Source: Vombatus ursinus
Taxonomy: Eukaryota; Chordata; Mammalia; Diprotodontia; Vombatidae
Assembly (NCBI RefSeq): GCF_900497805.2
Contig: NW_020954608.1
Span: forward strand, 16,168,868 to 16,232,867
Direction of reading: 5' to 3'
DNA length: 64,000 nucleotides
Position numbers and translations under genes: made by a program. Positions 34,880 through 45,531 of this stretch are shown piece by piece. The notes beneath the pieces are model-generated. The model worked only from the letters and a program-made list of their open reading frames with translations. It was not told the origin of the DNA and did no database searches. Each line of letters starts with the position of its first letter. Position 1 is the first letter of the stretch.

Positions 34880-35127
34880 AAACATTTATTAAGTCCCTAC
34901 TATGTGTCAGGCTCTATGTGAATTGCTTTACAAATAATTCATTCAATCCCCACAACAAGTGTATGAAGTACATGTTATTATTATCCCCATTTTACAGTTG
35001 AGGAAATTGAGGCAGATAAAGATTAAGTGACCAGGGTCAAAGAGCTACTCAGGTTTCTAGACAGAATTTGAACTCAGATTTTCCTGACTCTAAGCTTGGC
35101 ACTCTATCCACTGTGCCACCTAAGTAG
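34880..35127 (-). mobile_element. MIR-type CORE-SINE, full length
   Basis: 'aacatttattaagtccctac', 'tatgtgtcaggctctatg', 'ccccattttacagttgagg', 'gaatttgaactcagatt' and 'ctatccactgtgccacct' cover it from 3' end to head, antisense. Confidence 0.92.
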
Positions 35128-35204
35128 AAAAAAGCCATTGGAACTTAAAAAAGAACAAATGATTAATATAGACAATCAATCAAGATCAATGAAACCACAA
35201 CATG

Positions 35205-35397
35205 ATCAGTACTATAGAAACAGAACTGCATTTGAAGCCTAAAGACCTAGATTTGGATATCAACTACATAACTTTTGATCTGTGTGACATTGACCAAGTC
35301 ATTTACATTTATTGGACCTCAGTTTCCTCATCTGGAAAATGAGCAAGTGACACTAGATAATCATTATGGCTGCTTCCCATCCTTAAATCTATGATCC
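35205..35397 (+). mobile_element. MIR, full-length type
   Basis: 'gaagcctaaagacctagat', 'gaccaagtcatttac', 'ctcagtttcctcatctgg' and 'cttaaatctatgatcc' give the complete order. Confidence 0.8.
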
Positions 35398-36539
35398 AAT
35401 CAACTGGGCATTTTTATTGGCATGATTGCTTTGGTTTTAGACAAGATCAGATTACCATCTTAATTCCTAAATCTCTACTTCATATCATATCCTACAGATG
35501 TATTGCCACCAATTAACCCAGATCCTTCATTGCTTCAATGCATACAGTACAAATTGGTTAGCAAAACATTGCCATTCTGATGATCAAACTTGCCTTGTTC
35601 TTACAAATTAAATGCGTCGGAGGGATAATATTTCCCCTCTTCTTCTTAGAGTGGTTGAAACATGGATCCCAAGTAGAGGGGGCTGTAAGTATGCAACACT
35701 ATGTTGAGGGCAAAAGATGTTCACTATTTTTAAGTTAGTGATTCACAATTAAATGTACGCTTAAAATACACATTCTTGGGCTAGATTGACATCCAAATGA
35801 GGGCTTAGATCAGTGGTCCTGTAGGAAGCAGCTTCCTCTGGTGAATGGGTTAAACCACTGCTGTCAGATTGAATATAATTAGCACTGCTGATATGCAAAG
35901 AATGGCTCTGTCAAAGAATGTCACTGTCACTGAGTGCTATTCCTTGTCTGCATTCAATTTTCTGTCTGGCTCAGAAAATTTTAATAACAGGTTGGAATTC
36001 ACATGTAAAATTTTAACCAATTTTCATAAAAACCCTTATATTTCAATTTTCATTTTGTTCTCATATAATTTTTGGTTGTCATAAAGTAACGTACTAAACA
36101 CTTCTTATTTCCTTAACTTTCCTTTTCTGGCTTTTGTTCCCCGCAGATAGACACTTAAGGTTCATTTTTTCCCTCAGTACCTTTCAAATTTTTAAGTGCA
36201 AGTTTAAATTTCTTTGAAAATGACAAAAGACAGAAAAGGCAGCAAGGTATGTAGAGTTGAAGAGGTCCAAACTAAGTTATTACTTCATCATATGGTGAAG
36301 TTCATTAATCTTGAGAAATTTATTGATCTTTGACTTGCAAGGATCAGTCATTTAGACAGAAGACTTCGACAATTTTTCTTCACTGAGTGAACTGAATCAA
36401 TTTACAGATTTCCATTTCCAGGCTCTAAGAAAATGAGCTGGACACTTTCAATATATGAACTACTGGGATATAGACAAGAAATATCTCTCTATTGACTATG
36501 AAATATAATGATTATGAAACTTGGAGAAATAAGAAGTAT
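35398..36539. other. Repeat-free DNA, candidate conserved block 35740-36080
   Basis: No repeats. A POU-like site 'gatatgcaaag' occurs near 35890 next to 'ataattagcac'. The open frame 35869-36084 is not supported as coding. Confidence 0.35.
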
Positions 36540-36715
36540 GATCATAGTATCACATGATTTAAATGTAAAATGAATTTTAGAGATTTTCTAACTTCCTCCT
36601 TATACATAGAGCCAGTAACCTAGAGAGGGTGAGTGACTATCTAAGGTCATATAGGGGGTGAGTAGCAGAGTAAGAAATCAAATTAAGCTCTTCTGAATTC
36701 ATAGCCTTCATCTCT
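36540..36715 (-). mobile_element. MIR, diverged
   Basis: 'aaaatgaattttagagattt', 'agtaacctagagagggtgag', 'aggtcatatagggggtgag' and 'gagtaagaaatcaaattaag' fit antisense MIR. Confidence 0.6.
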
Positions 36716-36979
36716 TCTTTAAAATTAAAATTATGGTTTTGGAAGAGAAAGGAAGATATGGTTTGTGATCAACCAGCTAGGTAGATGCAATTAAACAACA
36801 GAATTTGGTTTTCTGTAACCATAGTATGATAAAAGGTGATAGATTCTAGCCAAAGACTCAAGAACAGTTCATAAAGGAGGGAGAAATTCTATAGGCAGAG
36901 ATTTCTACAGGCAGAGTACCTTAATTTCAGCAAGGCACCTGACAGACTCAGGTAGACACGATGGTGAAGCCTCTCAAAT

Positions 36980-36987
36980 TACTACTA

Positions 36988-37029
<42 letters not shown>

Positions 37030-37062
37030 CTCCTCCTACTTCTCCTTCTACTACTACCAGTA

Positions 37063-37134
<72 letters not shown>
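36980..37134. repeat. (CTA)n trinucleotide satellite, 155 bp
   Basis: Near-pure CTA units with a short CTC/CTT interruption at about 37027-37052. It ends 1-2 bp before the head of a SINE. The plus frame reads as poly-leucine and is not a gene. Confidence 0.97.
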
Positions 37135-37135
37135 A

Positions 37136-37381
37136 GCAGCCAGGTGGTACAGTGAATAGAGCACTGGGCCTGGAATTAGGAAGATCTTAGTTAAAATCTG
37201 GCCTCAGACACTTACTAGCTGTGTGACACTGGGCAAGTCACTTAACCCTGTTTGCCTCAGACTCCTCAATTGTGAAATGAGCTGGAGTGGGAAATGGCAA
37301 ACTACTCCAATACCTTTGCCAAGAAAGCCCCAAATGGGGTCATGAATCACTGGACATGATTGGAACAATTCAACAACCAAT
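37136..37381 (+). mobile_element. Long CORE-SINE, complete
   Basis: 'agcagccaggtggtacag', 'gatagag'-like head, 'cacttactagctgtgtgac', 'gaaatgagctggagtggg', 'ccccaaatggggtcatgaa', ending 'aattcaacaacc'. It abuts the CTA satellite. Confidence 0.92.
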
Positions 37382-37385
37382 AACG

Positions 37386-37645
37386 ATAATGATAATAATA
37401 ATAATAGTAATAGCTAGAAATTAGGTAGGACTTTAAAGTTTTCAAAGTGCTTTACATATGTTACCTCATTTGATCACCTCAACACGAGATAGATCCTATT
37501 ATTATCCACACTTTACAGATGACAACACAGAAGCCGAAAGGTGTTAAGTGACTTGCTGAAGATCACACAGCTAGCTGGCATGTGAGGCAGACCTTAAATC
37601 TGGGTATTCCTGATGACAGTTTCCACATTTTATCTACTGTCTGAC
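37386..37645 (-). mobile_element. MIR-type CORE-SINE with (TAA)n end
   Basis: It starts in a TAA/TGA-rich tail, then 'caaagtgctttacatatg', 'tctcatttgatc'-like, 'cactttacagatgacaac', 'gttaagtgacttgctg', 'gatcacacagctagctgg', 'tttatctactgt'. It is antisense. Confidence 0.85.
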
Positions 37646-37659
37646 TTTATTGTCTTCAG

Positions 37660-37759
37660 TAAAATATAAACTCTTCTGTTGAAATCAAAAGTCTTATATA
37701 ACCTGACTCCAACCTGACTTTTGAATCCAACCTGACTTTTTGGTCTCATCAGATATTAT

Positions 37760-37842
<83 letters not shown>

Positions 37843-38277
37843 CCTCCCTCCTAGCTCAAATGGTTTTCTCTACATTCTTCATAGATGACAGTACATCTCC
37901 CATCCCTATGTGTTTGCATTAACCATCCCACATCCTGGAATGCTCTCCTTTCTTACCTCTGCCTCACAGAATCCTTCTCTTCCTTTAATACACAGATCAA
38001 GCAACATTATCTGCATAAATTCTTTCCTTATTTATCCCAAATTGCTGTGTTTTAACTACTTTTCATTTATTTTATTCACTTTATTGTTATTATATATATA
38101 TGCACATAGATGAATAGACAGATATATAGTTACATGTGTGTGTTCACATTTGTAGTTTCTTCCATCAGAATTTAAGGTATTTGTGAGTAGAGATTGCTTT
38201 ATTTTTGTATGAGTATTCCAAGCCTCTAGCACTATGGTGGTACCTCATAGGCTCTTAATAAATATTGATTAAAGTAG
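37660..38277 (+). mobile_element. L2 LINE 3' region with TC satellite inside
   Basis: 'aaaagtcttatataacctg', then a TC run, 'catcctggaatgctctcc', 'cttacctctgcctcac', 'attctttccttatttatcc', 'taataaatattgatt'. This is the L2 ORF2 end and UTR. Confidence 0.8.
37763..37851. repeat. (TC)n microsatellite
   Basis: About 90 bp of TC with a few TTTC and CCCT units, inside the L2. The Ser-Leu frame across it is an artefact. Confidence 0.95.
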
Positions 38278-38672
38278 GATACAAAAATCACCAAAAGGAG
38301 TCTGTTTATAGCTGGTCGAACATCATATACAAATCATGTTAATAGGTCAATGCCAACATGGAACAAGGTAGACTTTTTACAAGTAGCAATGACAGGGCCT
38401 TCTATGTAAAGAAACAGAATGAGTCCAGTCTCAGAATTGAGGATGCACAAAGGATGTTTGGGAAAATTAAGTAGTCCATAAATTTGGGATGCTGCAATAT
38501 TTCTAGTTTTGGTGACTGTATTAGTTGGTTTTGTTTAACCATATGTTTTTGCTGTAATGAAAAGCTCACTGTTGTGGGAGAGGAGAAGCAGATTCTTTTT
38601 TAGAAGTGATGGGCATAGAAACAGAAAGTACAAGTGGTTTTTCAAGCGAGTAGTCCATGCAGCCTGGCTAGC
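38278..38672. other. Unassigned sequence
   Basis: The part 'ggtgactgtattagttgg', 'tttgtttaaccatatg', 'gggagaggagaagcagat' (about 38505-38595) looks like the end of a repeat I have met in marsupial DNA, but I cannot name it. Confidence 0.3.
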
Positions 38673-38915
38673 AGTGTTGTTGTTGATTTGTCTTCAGTCA
38701 TGTCTGACTCTTTGTGACCCCGTTTGGGGTTTTCTTAGCAAAGAGGAGTCATTCACCATTTCCTTCTCCACCTCATTTTACAGATGAAGACACTGAGGTA
38801 AACAGGGTGAAGGGACTTGCTCAAGGTCACACAGTAAGTGTCCGGGGCTGGATTTGAACTCAGGAAGATAATTCTTCCTGACTCCAGGCCCAGCACTCTA
38901 AGGCCACCTAACTGC
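38673..38915 (-). mobile_element. Long CORE-SINE, complete
   Basis: 'gttgttgttgatttgtcttc', 'gaccccgtttggggttttc', 'cattttacagatgaagac', 'gggacttgctcaaggtcac', 'gatttgaactcaggaag', 'gactccaggcccagcac'. Antisense and well kept. Confidence 0.93.
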
Positions 38916-39119
38916 AATACAGGTTTTCTAAGTCAAGATGTGGCCAGCAGGGACACTTACGTGGCTCCCATTTTTATATGAGTTTGACACCAGTGCTATA
39001 AAGAATAGGAATGCATGAAGGAAATGATAGGCAGGTAAGAGGTGTTTCAAAAACTTGACTCAAATCAGCTTTTGAATATGACTATATTCCATTTCTAAAG
39101 TTAGGATCATATTTGCAAC

Positions 39120-39133
39120 TATATATATATATG

Positions 39134-39168
<35 letters not shown>

Positions 39169-39181
39169 ATATATGTGTGTG

Positions 39182-39227
<46 letters not shown>
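39120..39227. repeat. (TA)n-(TG)n compound microsatellite
   Basis: Alternating TA and TG blocks directly before a MIR. It yields false Tyr-Ile-His frames on the minus strand. Confidence 0.96.
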
Positions 39228-39471
39228 GTGGTATAGTGAGAGTGCTGGCTCTGAATGCAAATTCCATCTCAGACATTTTGTAGCTGCATGACTCTGGGCA
39301 AGTCACTTACCTTCTGTTTGCCTTAGTTTCCTGATCTATAAATTGGAGAAAACAGTAGCACTCACTTCATAGAACTGTTATGAAGATACAACAAGGTAAG
39401 ATTTGTGAAGATCTTAGAACAGTGCCTGGGAAATAATAGACACTTAATAAATGCTTATTTCCTTCCTTCCT
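39228..39471 (+). mobile_element. MIR-type CORE-SINE, full length
   Basis: 'gtggtatagtgagagtgc', 'catgactctgggcaagtcac', 'cttagtttcctgatctata', 'agaactgttatgaagata' and 'agacacttaataaatgctta' give all parts. Confidence 0.88.
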
Positions 39472-39476
39472 ATTTA

Positions 39477-39615
39477 ATCTGTCTCCATTTCCTCATCTTA
39501 AAAATAGAGATAACATACCTTACAGGGTTATTGTGAGGACAAAAGTAGATAATGTTAATAATATCTTTTCTAAACCTTAAAACCTTACTGTCATCGTCGT
39601 TATTATTATTACGCA
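39477..39615 (+). mobile_element. MIR 3' half
   Basis: 'ctgtctccatttcctcatc', 'cttacagggttattgtgagg' and 'atcgtcgttattattatta' match the MIR 3' half, lying directly behind another MIR. Confidence 0.7.
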
Positions 39616-39837
39616 GACTGGAAAAATATAAAACTATCTGACAGGACAGCTCATATAAATGTAAAACTTGCAGAACACATAAGCAGCTATGCATATAAGT
39701 AGATAGGTTTTATTTATATTATAGTGGTGGATATTTTAAGAGTATCCAGAGACTGAGATGTCTGCCATATGTTAGTATTAATTCAAAAGAAAACTTGATT
39801 TATTACCAGGTAATTTCTATACCAACAACAAAAAAGG

Positions 39838-40028
39838 GGTGTGTTATTGAGGAAAGAGCATCAGACTTAGAGTCAAATAATCCAGGTTTGATTCCTGGAT
39901 CTGCCACAAACCACCTGGATGACCTTAAGCAAGTCACTTAACCTTTTTTAAGGTCTCCCTTTTCTCATCTGTCAACTGGGAAAAACGATGCCCTCCAAAG
40001 TCTCTCTAAGCTCTAAATCTACCATCAT
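39838..40028 (+). mobile_element. MIR, full-length type
   Basis: 'agagcatcagacttagagtc', 'gtttgattcctggatctgcc', 'gcaagtcacttaacc', 'tctcatctgtcaactggg' and 'ctctaagctctaaatctacc'. Confidence 0.85.
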
Positions 40029-40396
40029 GTAACATATACTGCTCAAAGTATGTTAAGACTAATCTAAGGAACTTAAAAACAAACACCATTAACAACAGAG
40101 TTTTAAAGAGAGTAGTTTTATTTTTATAGTATTTTTCCCAGAGTTTATAATTGTAAGCACCAGCATAGTTCTAAATAGTGCAGTCCAACTGAGAGCTATC
40201 TTTTGGGGTTGAAACTTAATATCAGATGTGTGCTGATCTTTTATTTGTGTGAAATAACAGATCCTCAGCCCAATTTGTGCTGGGCACCTGAGACCTCAGT
40301 TATTTAATGAATAGGAGGAAAAGCTACTAAAATCTCTTCTATTGTGCCTTTCCAAACACAGAATTTCCTGTAGGGGAATGTTCTTACAGCACATAA
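40029..40396. other. Single-copy DNA
   Basis: Nothing was recognised. Confidence 0.4.
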
Positions 40397-40658
40397 GGTA
40401 CCTAGGTGGTGCAGTGGATAGAGAGCTGGGTCTGGACTCAGGAAGGCTCATCTTCCTGAGTTCAAATCTGGCCTCAGACACTTACTAGCTGTGTGAGGCA
40501 AGTCACTTAACCCTGTTTGCCTCAGTTTCCTCATCTGCAAAATGAGCTAGAGAAGGAAATGGCAAATGGCAAAGCATTCTAACATCTTTGACAAGGAAAC
40601 CCCAGATGGGGTCAAGAAAAGTCAAACACAATTGAAATGACACAACAACAATAACAAC
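40397..40658 (+). mobile_element. Long CORE-SINE, complete
   Basis: 'acctaggtggtgcagtgg', 'gagttcaaatctggcctc', 'actagctgtgtgag', 'aaaatgagctagagaagg', 'cagatggggtcaagaaaag', ending 'aacaacaataacaacc'. It has a 12-bp internal loss in 'accctgg' and a small duplication of 'atggcaa'. Confidence 0.93.
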
Positions 40659-40929
40659 CAGAAGATAACCTGGAGTAATTTTGTGCCTATTTTGTGATTT
40701 CCTCTCCTAATATCTTTGAGCATTTATGTCTCTCAGTGTCTGTGGGTCTATCTTAAAATTACATACCTTCCAAACTATATTCAATTTCAACAGTCTTAAA
40801 AGAGTAAGTCTGAGTTATTATTTATTACTTGAAAAACAAAGCTAAACTGACCAATCAATAAGGGGAAGTGAGTGGAAACATCCCAGATGTACCACCTTCT
40901 ACCCCAGAATCAGAATCCCATCATTATAG
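40659..40929. other. Single-copy DNA
   Basis: Nothing was recognised. Confidence 0.4.
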
Positions 40930-41004
40930 TCTGATAGAACTACAGAATTTGAGAGTTAGAAGGGACCATCTAGCCTAACCCATACAGAAAGAGAAGACTC
41001 ATTG
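40930..41004 (-). mobile_element. CR1/L3 LINE, 3' end (part 1)
   Basis: 'tacagaatttgagagtta', then 'gaagggaccatctagcctaac', here in two matching blocks, is the antisense 3' end typical of CR1-clade LINEs ('agaat...ggaagggacc...catctag...aaccc'). Confidence 0.65.
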
Positions 41005-41007
41005 TAA

Positions 41008-41236
41008 AATAATGATAATAATAGCTAACATTTATATAGTGTTTCAAGGTTTGGAAAATGCTTTGAACATCTCATTTTGTTCTCACAACAATCCTATGAT
41101 ATAAAGGATATTATTATCTTAATTTTTCAACTGAGGAAACTAAGGCAGACATTTAGTTTCCATGAACTGCCAGAGTCGCACAGTAAGTGTCTGAAGGTGG
41201 AATCTGAACCAGAGCTCTTTTCATTGCACTGCATAT
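41008..41236 (-). mobile_element. MIR inserted in the CR1/L3
   Basis: 'taataatagctaacattta', 'tctcacaacaatcctatga', 'caactgaggaaactaagg', 'agtgtctgaaggtgg' and 'cattgcactgcat' give a full antisense MIR. Confidence 0.85.
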
Positions 41237-41870
41237 CCACCAAAGTCCTCGACAAGTAATCATCTAGCTTCTGCTTGCTTGTGTGTCTCCAAGGAAGGTG
41301 AACGCACAGCTTCCTGAGCTCATTCCCTTTGTAGACGGCTCTAATTATTGCAACTCCTACCCATCACTCTGTGTTCTGCTCTCTGGGACCAAACAAAACA
41401 AGCATAATCCCTCATCCATGTCCAAGTCCTTCAGACACCTGAAGTCACTTGCCATGTGCCCTTGAGTCTTCTTTTTCTCAGGCTAAGCGCCTCTAATTCC
41501 TCCAACTAATTCTCATATGACATGGGTTCGAGGCCCTCTGCTATCCTGATTGTCTGGACATTCTGCAAGGCGTCACAGTGCTTTTTGAACTTTTATACTC
41601 AGAACTGAATACAGAACTCCAGATGAGGTGTGACAAGCATAGTGGGACTATTCCCTTCCTAGTTCAGGAAGCATTATCTCTCTCAATGCCACCCAAATCC
41701 CGTTACCTTTTCTGACTGTCTCATCATACTACTGATTCATGTGGAGCTTGCAACCCACTAAAGTCCCCTGATAGTGCTCACTCTCTAACTAGGTCTCCTC
41801 CATCTTGCACTTGTGAAGTCATTTTTCATATCCAATTTAAGTCTTTACATCTGTCCCTACTGAATTTCAT
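41237..41870 (-). mobile_element. CR1/L3 LINE, ORF2 end (part 2)
   Basis: The antisense CR1 order is clear: 'catctagcttctgcttgc', 'ctccaaggaaggtgaac', 'gagctcattccctttg', 'tgagtcttctttttctcagg', 'actgaatacagaactcc', 'agatgaggtgtgacaag', 'gtggagcttgcaaccc', 'catcttgcacttgtgaag'. Matches run well into the reverse-transcriptase half. It is ancient and non-functional. Together with part 1 it spans about 700 bp of one copy. Confidence 0.82.
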
Positions 41871-41902
41871 TTTCTTTTTAAGATTCAGTATAATGCTCTA
41901 GC

Positions 41903-42085
41903 CTGGGAGTTCTTAACTTTTTTATTATGTGTCATGGATCCCTTTGGGAGTATGGTAAAAATCATGGACTTCTCAGAATGTTACATGCAGAATTATCAAG
42001 GAAACCAATTATATTCAAATATAATTATGAAAATATTTTTGAAAGTCCACAGATTCCAACTTAAGAAATCTGATATGCCTGTCAA
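41903..42085 (+). mobile_element. Small non-autonomous element with inverted ends
   Basis: It starts 'gggagttcttaactttttt', then 'gtcatggatccctttggg', 'ggaaaccaattatattcaaa', and ends 'tccacagattccaacttaag'. The ends agttcttaactt and (reversed) atttcttaagtt are imperfect inverted repeats. No coding. A DNA-transposon origin is plausible but the superfamily is unknown to me. A second fragment is at 16010-16105. Confidence 0.6.
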
Positions 42086-42354
42086 TATATTTTTGGATTC
42101 TGACGCTATCCTTCCAAATTTGTGCCAGCTTTAATTTTTTTTGCAATGTTATCTATGCAATTACTGGGAATATACTCTGAAGATTTTACCAAAGCCAGCA
42201 ACAATAAAAAAAGGCTTCCTTCTCTGATCAAAGATTTTTACAAGCAGCATTATAAATTTTTATAAAAGAAAAAAAAATAACCAACTGGAAATAATCTGAC
42301 TTCCTTCAATAAGGAAATGGTTAATTAAATGTTGGCATGCTAATTTAATGAAAT
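42086..42354. other. Single-copy AT-rich DNA
   Basis: Nothing was recognised. Confidence 0.4.
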
Positions 42355-42602
42355 GCTAATAATAATATTAATAGCTATCACTTACATAGCACTTTAAGGT
42401 TCATAAAGTGCTTTACAAATAGTATCTCACTTTATCCTCACAACAATCCTGCAAGATAGGTACTATTATTATTCACATTTTACAGATGAAGAAACTGATA
42501 TAGCAAGGTTGAATGACTTGTCTAGAGTCATAGAGATAGTTAATGTCCAGGACAAATTTGAACGCAGTTCTTCCTAATTCCAGATTCACCTTAGCCACCT
42601 TA
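42355..42602 (-). mobile_element. MIR-type CORE-SINE, full length
   Basis: 'tagctatcacttacatagc', 'aaagtgctttacaaatagt', 'tcctcacaacaatcctgc', 'cattttacagatgaagaaac', 'gttcttcctaattccag'. Antisense. Confidence 0.9.
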
Positions 42603-44021
42603 TACTCTACTACAATGTAATTCATACTGACAATTATGAAGAACATAATTATGGAAGGAACTTTATGAAACAACAAACATTGAAAAAAGAAGAGCTTTAT
42701 GAGAAGAAAACATTCTAACCACATTTTGCTTTATTTTGTTTTAAGAATGGAAAGAAACAAAATATTGACTGAAACATAAAGGAAATAACTGAAAAGTTAG
42801 GATCTTTTGAGTAACAGATTGGATTTGTGATTTTGGTTCAGGGGGTTGCTGGTGAGGAGCTTCCTTTACCAATGCAGATCAGAACCTGCTCTGTAACTTT
42901 ACAGCCATAGAGTTGCCTAAGTTCACATTTTATGCAATAAAGTTCATATATTTAAATGTAAACACTCACCAAGAAAATTTAATTTTTCTAATCAAATAAT
43001 TTTTCATAATGAGCTTTAATATTATCTGCCTCAGATGATAAATTATCCCCAGGAATAAATTATATTCTCTTTATTTTGGCTCTGTCTCTCTAGGTCATGC
43101 TCCCAATTTTTATTTGTCATTTTGATACACCCCACCACCCCCAGAAATCATTTTCAAGTTCAAAGGATCCTTGAATAGAAGTTACCAAAACACCTATTGG
43201 AGAAACAAAACAAAACAAAATTTAAAAAAAAACTGTTTTAAAGCAGCCTCTTTATAATCTACATGAGATTAAGAATAGATCCATGACAGATTTAGTATTT
43301 TTATTATAATACCCAAACTCATCAAGGTAGAAAAATGTTTATTGCTTCTGTTCAATGCCATCTAACAATTGTCATCCAACCTGAACATGGGACACTGAAC
43401 AAGCTCTGTTTGGTGACTCCTATTACTCCAATATTAGCACAATAACTATAACCAGCTTAATATCCTGGCTTTATGTTTTAAGGTGACATTTTCTCCATAA
43501 CCACAGTAGTAGACATACACATGCACATGCGACCCCAGCTAGAAATAAATTGGCTTTGCCATTCCATTGGGAGAGCCCCTTCAATGGAACTCCACTTCAT
43601 GAAACATTTTTCTCAGCCTGGAGTTTAACTGTTGCCTTAGATTCCACACTTTTTACACACTGTTTGATTTATTTATGGCTTTCTAAACCCAGTGCAATAA
43701 TGAAATAGCTTCGTGATTGTTAAAGGCTGAATAGCTACTGTACTGACATAAAATGTTCTTACCTGAGTTGTACTTGGGTATTCTATATTTGGGACATGTG
43801 AAAGGCACAGTGCTGGACTGCTTACTAAGAAGACGTCTATAGTCAACAGGTAAGAAAGTACTATGTGAACTATTATGGAGATTTGTTTGGTTGTTTTCCA
43901 TGTAAGAGTTACATGGTACCCACAAAGCAGACCTACAGAGAGTTTGCATGGGTGGTCTACTGACATAGACTCTTATCCGGGTCCCAGTGATATGGATTTA
44001 GGATGCAAAGCCTGTCACCTT
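42603..44021. other. Single-copy stretch
   Basis: No repeat was recognised. Two overlapping minus-strand frames of 97 and 88 codons (43673-43966, 43683-43949) share the same DNA in different phases. Neither resembles a protein I know. Confidence 0.4.
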
Positions 44022-44064
44022 ATGTGCGTGTGTGTGTGTATATATATATACATAATATAATATA
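44022..44064. repeat. (TG)n-(TA)n microsatellite
   Basis: Short TG then TA block. Confidence 0.9.
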
Positions 44065-44129
44065 CTCTACACATCTTATACGTACAATTTTTAACATGTT
44101 GTCTCCCTCTTCACTCTCTGTGAAACTTT

Positions 44130-44215
44130 TAGCATCAGGCAGTTAGGAGGCACTGTTGTGAGACTATGGGACTGAAGTCAGAAAGACTACAGTTCTATAG
44201 CATTTCAGTAGATGT
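44130..44215 (+). mobile_element. SINE head and core remnant
   Basis: 'catcaggcagttaggaggc', 'gactgaagtcagaaagact' and 'acagttctatagc' recall a CORE-SINE head. Weak. Confidence 0.4.
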
Positions 44216-44431
44216 TTAAAAATCAGCTCTCCTAAAATAAATAAATGAAATGTATGCACAATGCACTCTGAAATTTAATCTACAGTTTTTAACATTTTCC
44301 TCTATTACTTTCTTAAGTCTAGATAATCAATAAGAAAATAAATCAAGCCCTGATTTGTAAAGTTTGCCTATTTCTGAAGTGTAAAATGCTTAGATCCAAA
44401 ATTTAATAATTATCTCTAAGCTATCATGAAC

Positions 44432-44646
44432 TGGCCCTAGAACACCACAAAGTTCAATTCTGCCTCAGACACTTATTTTCTGTGCGTCATACATAACCTG
44501 TCTCATCTTCAGATTTTTCACTGGCAAAATGGGGATAGTAACAGTATTTACCTCATACGGTTACTGTGAGAATCATCTGAAAATAAATGTGAAGTACTTG
44601 GTAAACCTTTAAATGCTAGGTAAATGTTTATCATCATCATCATCAG
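44432..44646 (+). mobile_element. MIR-type CORE-SINE
   Basis: 'ctagaacaccacaaagttc', 'gcctcagacacttattttc', 'ggttactgtgagaatcatc' and 'aaatgctaggtaaatgttta', with a CATCAT tail. Confidence 0.8.
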
Positions 44647-44760
44647 ATCGTGACCTCATTGAAGGCAGGAACTGTATTTTTTATCTTTCTTTGTATCCAT
44701 AGTATTTAGCACAGAGACTGGCACACAGTAAGCAGTTAATGCTTGCTGACTGGCTGTTTC
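44647..44760 (+). mobile_element. L2 LINE 3' terminus
   Basis: 'gatcgtgacctcattgaagg', 'caggaactgtattttttatc' and 'gcacacagtaagcagttaatg' are L2 UTR in order, directly behind the SINE. Confidence 0.8.
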
Positions 44761-45017
44761 CTCACAGCCTGGAAGACACAGTTAAAGTTGTGGAAAAAGG
44801 CAAGAACTGAACAAGAGGTAAGGGAGCTGCTGAGGAGTAATGGATAAATACTATAGTGAGGAACATTCCCCACTATAAGGTAAGATTTGAGTTGATCAGG
44901 TATGTACACTAAAGCTAAAGAGGACATCAGTTTGGGTAATAAGAAGCAACCTGAAGCTTCATCAGGCCATTATTTTTCATCCACATCTAATTAGAGAAAT
45001 TGAATTGCCCAGATGTT

Positions 45018-45265
45018 ATGATATAGGGGAAGGACAAATCCACTTGAAGGCAGAAAACTTGGGTTCAAATTCTGGCTCTGAGATTTAACTATTAAAATGA
45101 ATGCAAAGAAGTGATAACCTCCCTCGGTTTCAATTTCCTCATCTATAAAATGAAAATTAAAAAGCAAAACAAAACAAACAAAAATCTTGAGTAACCTTAC
45201 AGGGTAAATTGAGCAAAATGATCTATAAACTGCAGAATACTGTATAAATGGTTATTGTGGTGGTG
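45018..45265 (+). mobile_element. MIR-type CORE-SINE
   Basis: 'aaaacttgggttcaaattc', 'ctcggtttcaatttcctc', 'atctataaaatgaaaatt', 'accttacagggtaaattgag'. A short CAAAA run (45160-45183) lies inside. Confidence 0.8.
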
Positions 45266-45350
45266 GTAAAAATGGTTGTTTGTTATTCATAATCATTTTT
45301 ATGGCCCAGATCTGTTATTTCACAAGTGTAGGCAATGCTTGCCTTCAAAG

Positions 45351-45531
45351 AAATTAGGTGGCACAGGGGATAGCACCAAGCCTCAAATCAAGAAGACCTG
45401 AATTCAAATGTGGCCTCAGACTCTTATAAGCTGTGTGAACCTGGGCAGGGCACTTAACTTGTCTGCTTCAGTTTCCTCAACTATAAAATGGGAACAATAA
45501 TATCATCTACTCCCAGGGTAATTATGAGGAT
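45351..45531 (+). mobile_element. CORE-SINE, first part (split by a solo LTR)
   Basis: 'aaattaggtggcacagggg', 'gacctgaattcaaatgtgg', 'cagtttcctcaactataaa' and 'gggtaattatgaggat'. The next SINE bases, 'caaatgagataatgc', follow the LTR at 46043. Confidence 0.92.

Noticed and set aside
34591-34881. Frames rich in Tyr, Ile, His, Thr here and at 39060-39306
   Set aside because: They are products of TA/TG/CA microsatellites, open in several phases and on both strands.
36961-37155. Poly-leucine frame
   Set aside because: It is the CTA trinucleotide array read in frame.
43673-43966. Two overlapping minus frames of 97 and 88 codons
   Set aside because: They are different phases of the same DNA, so neither gains support, and no similarity was recognised.
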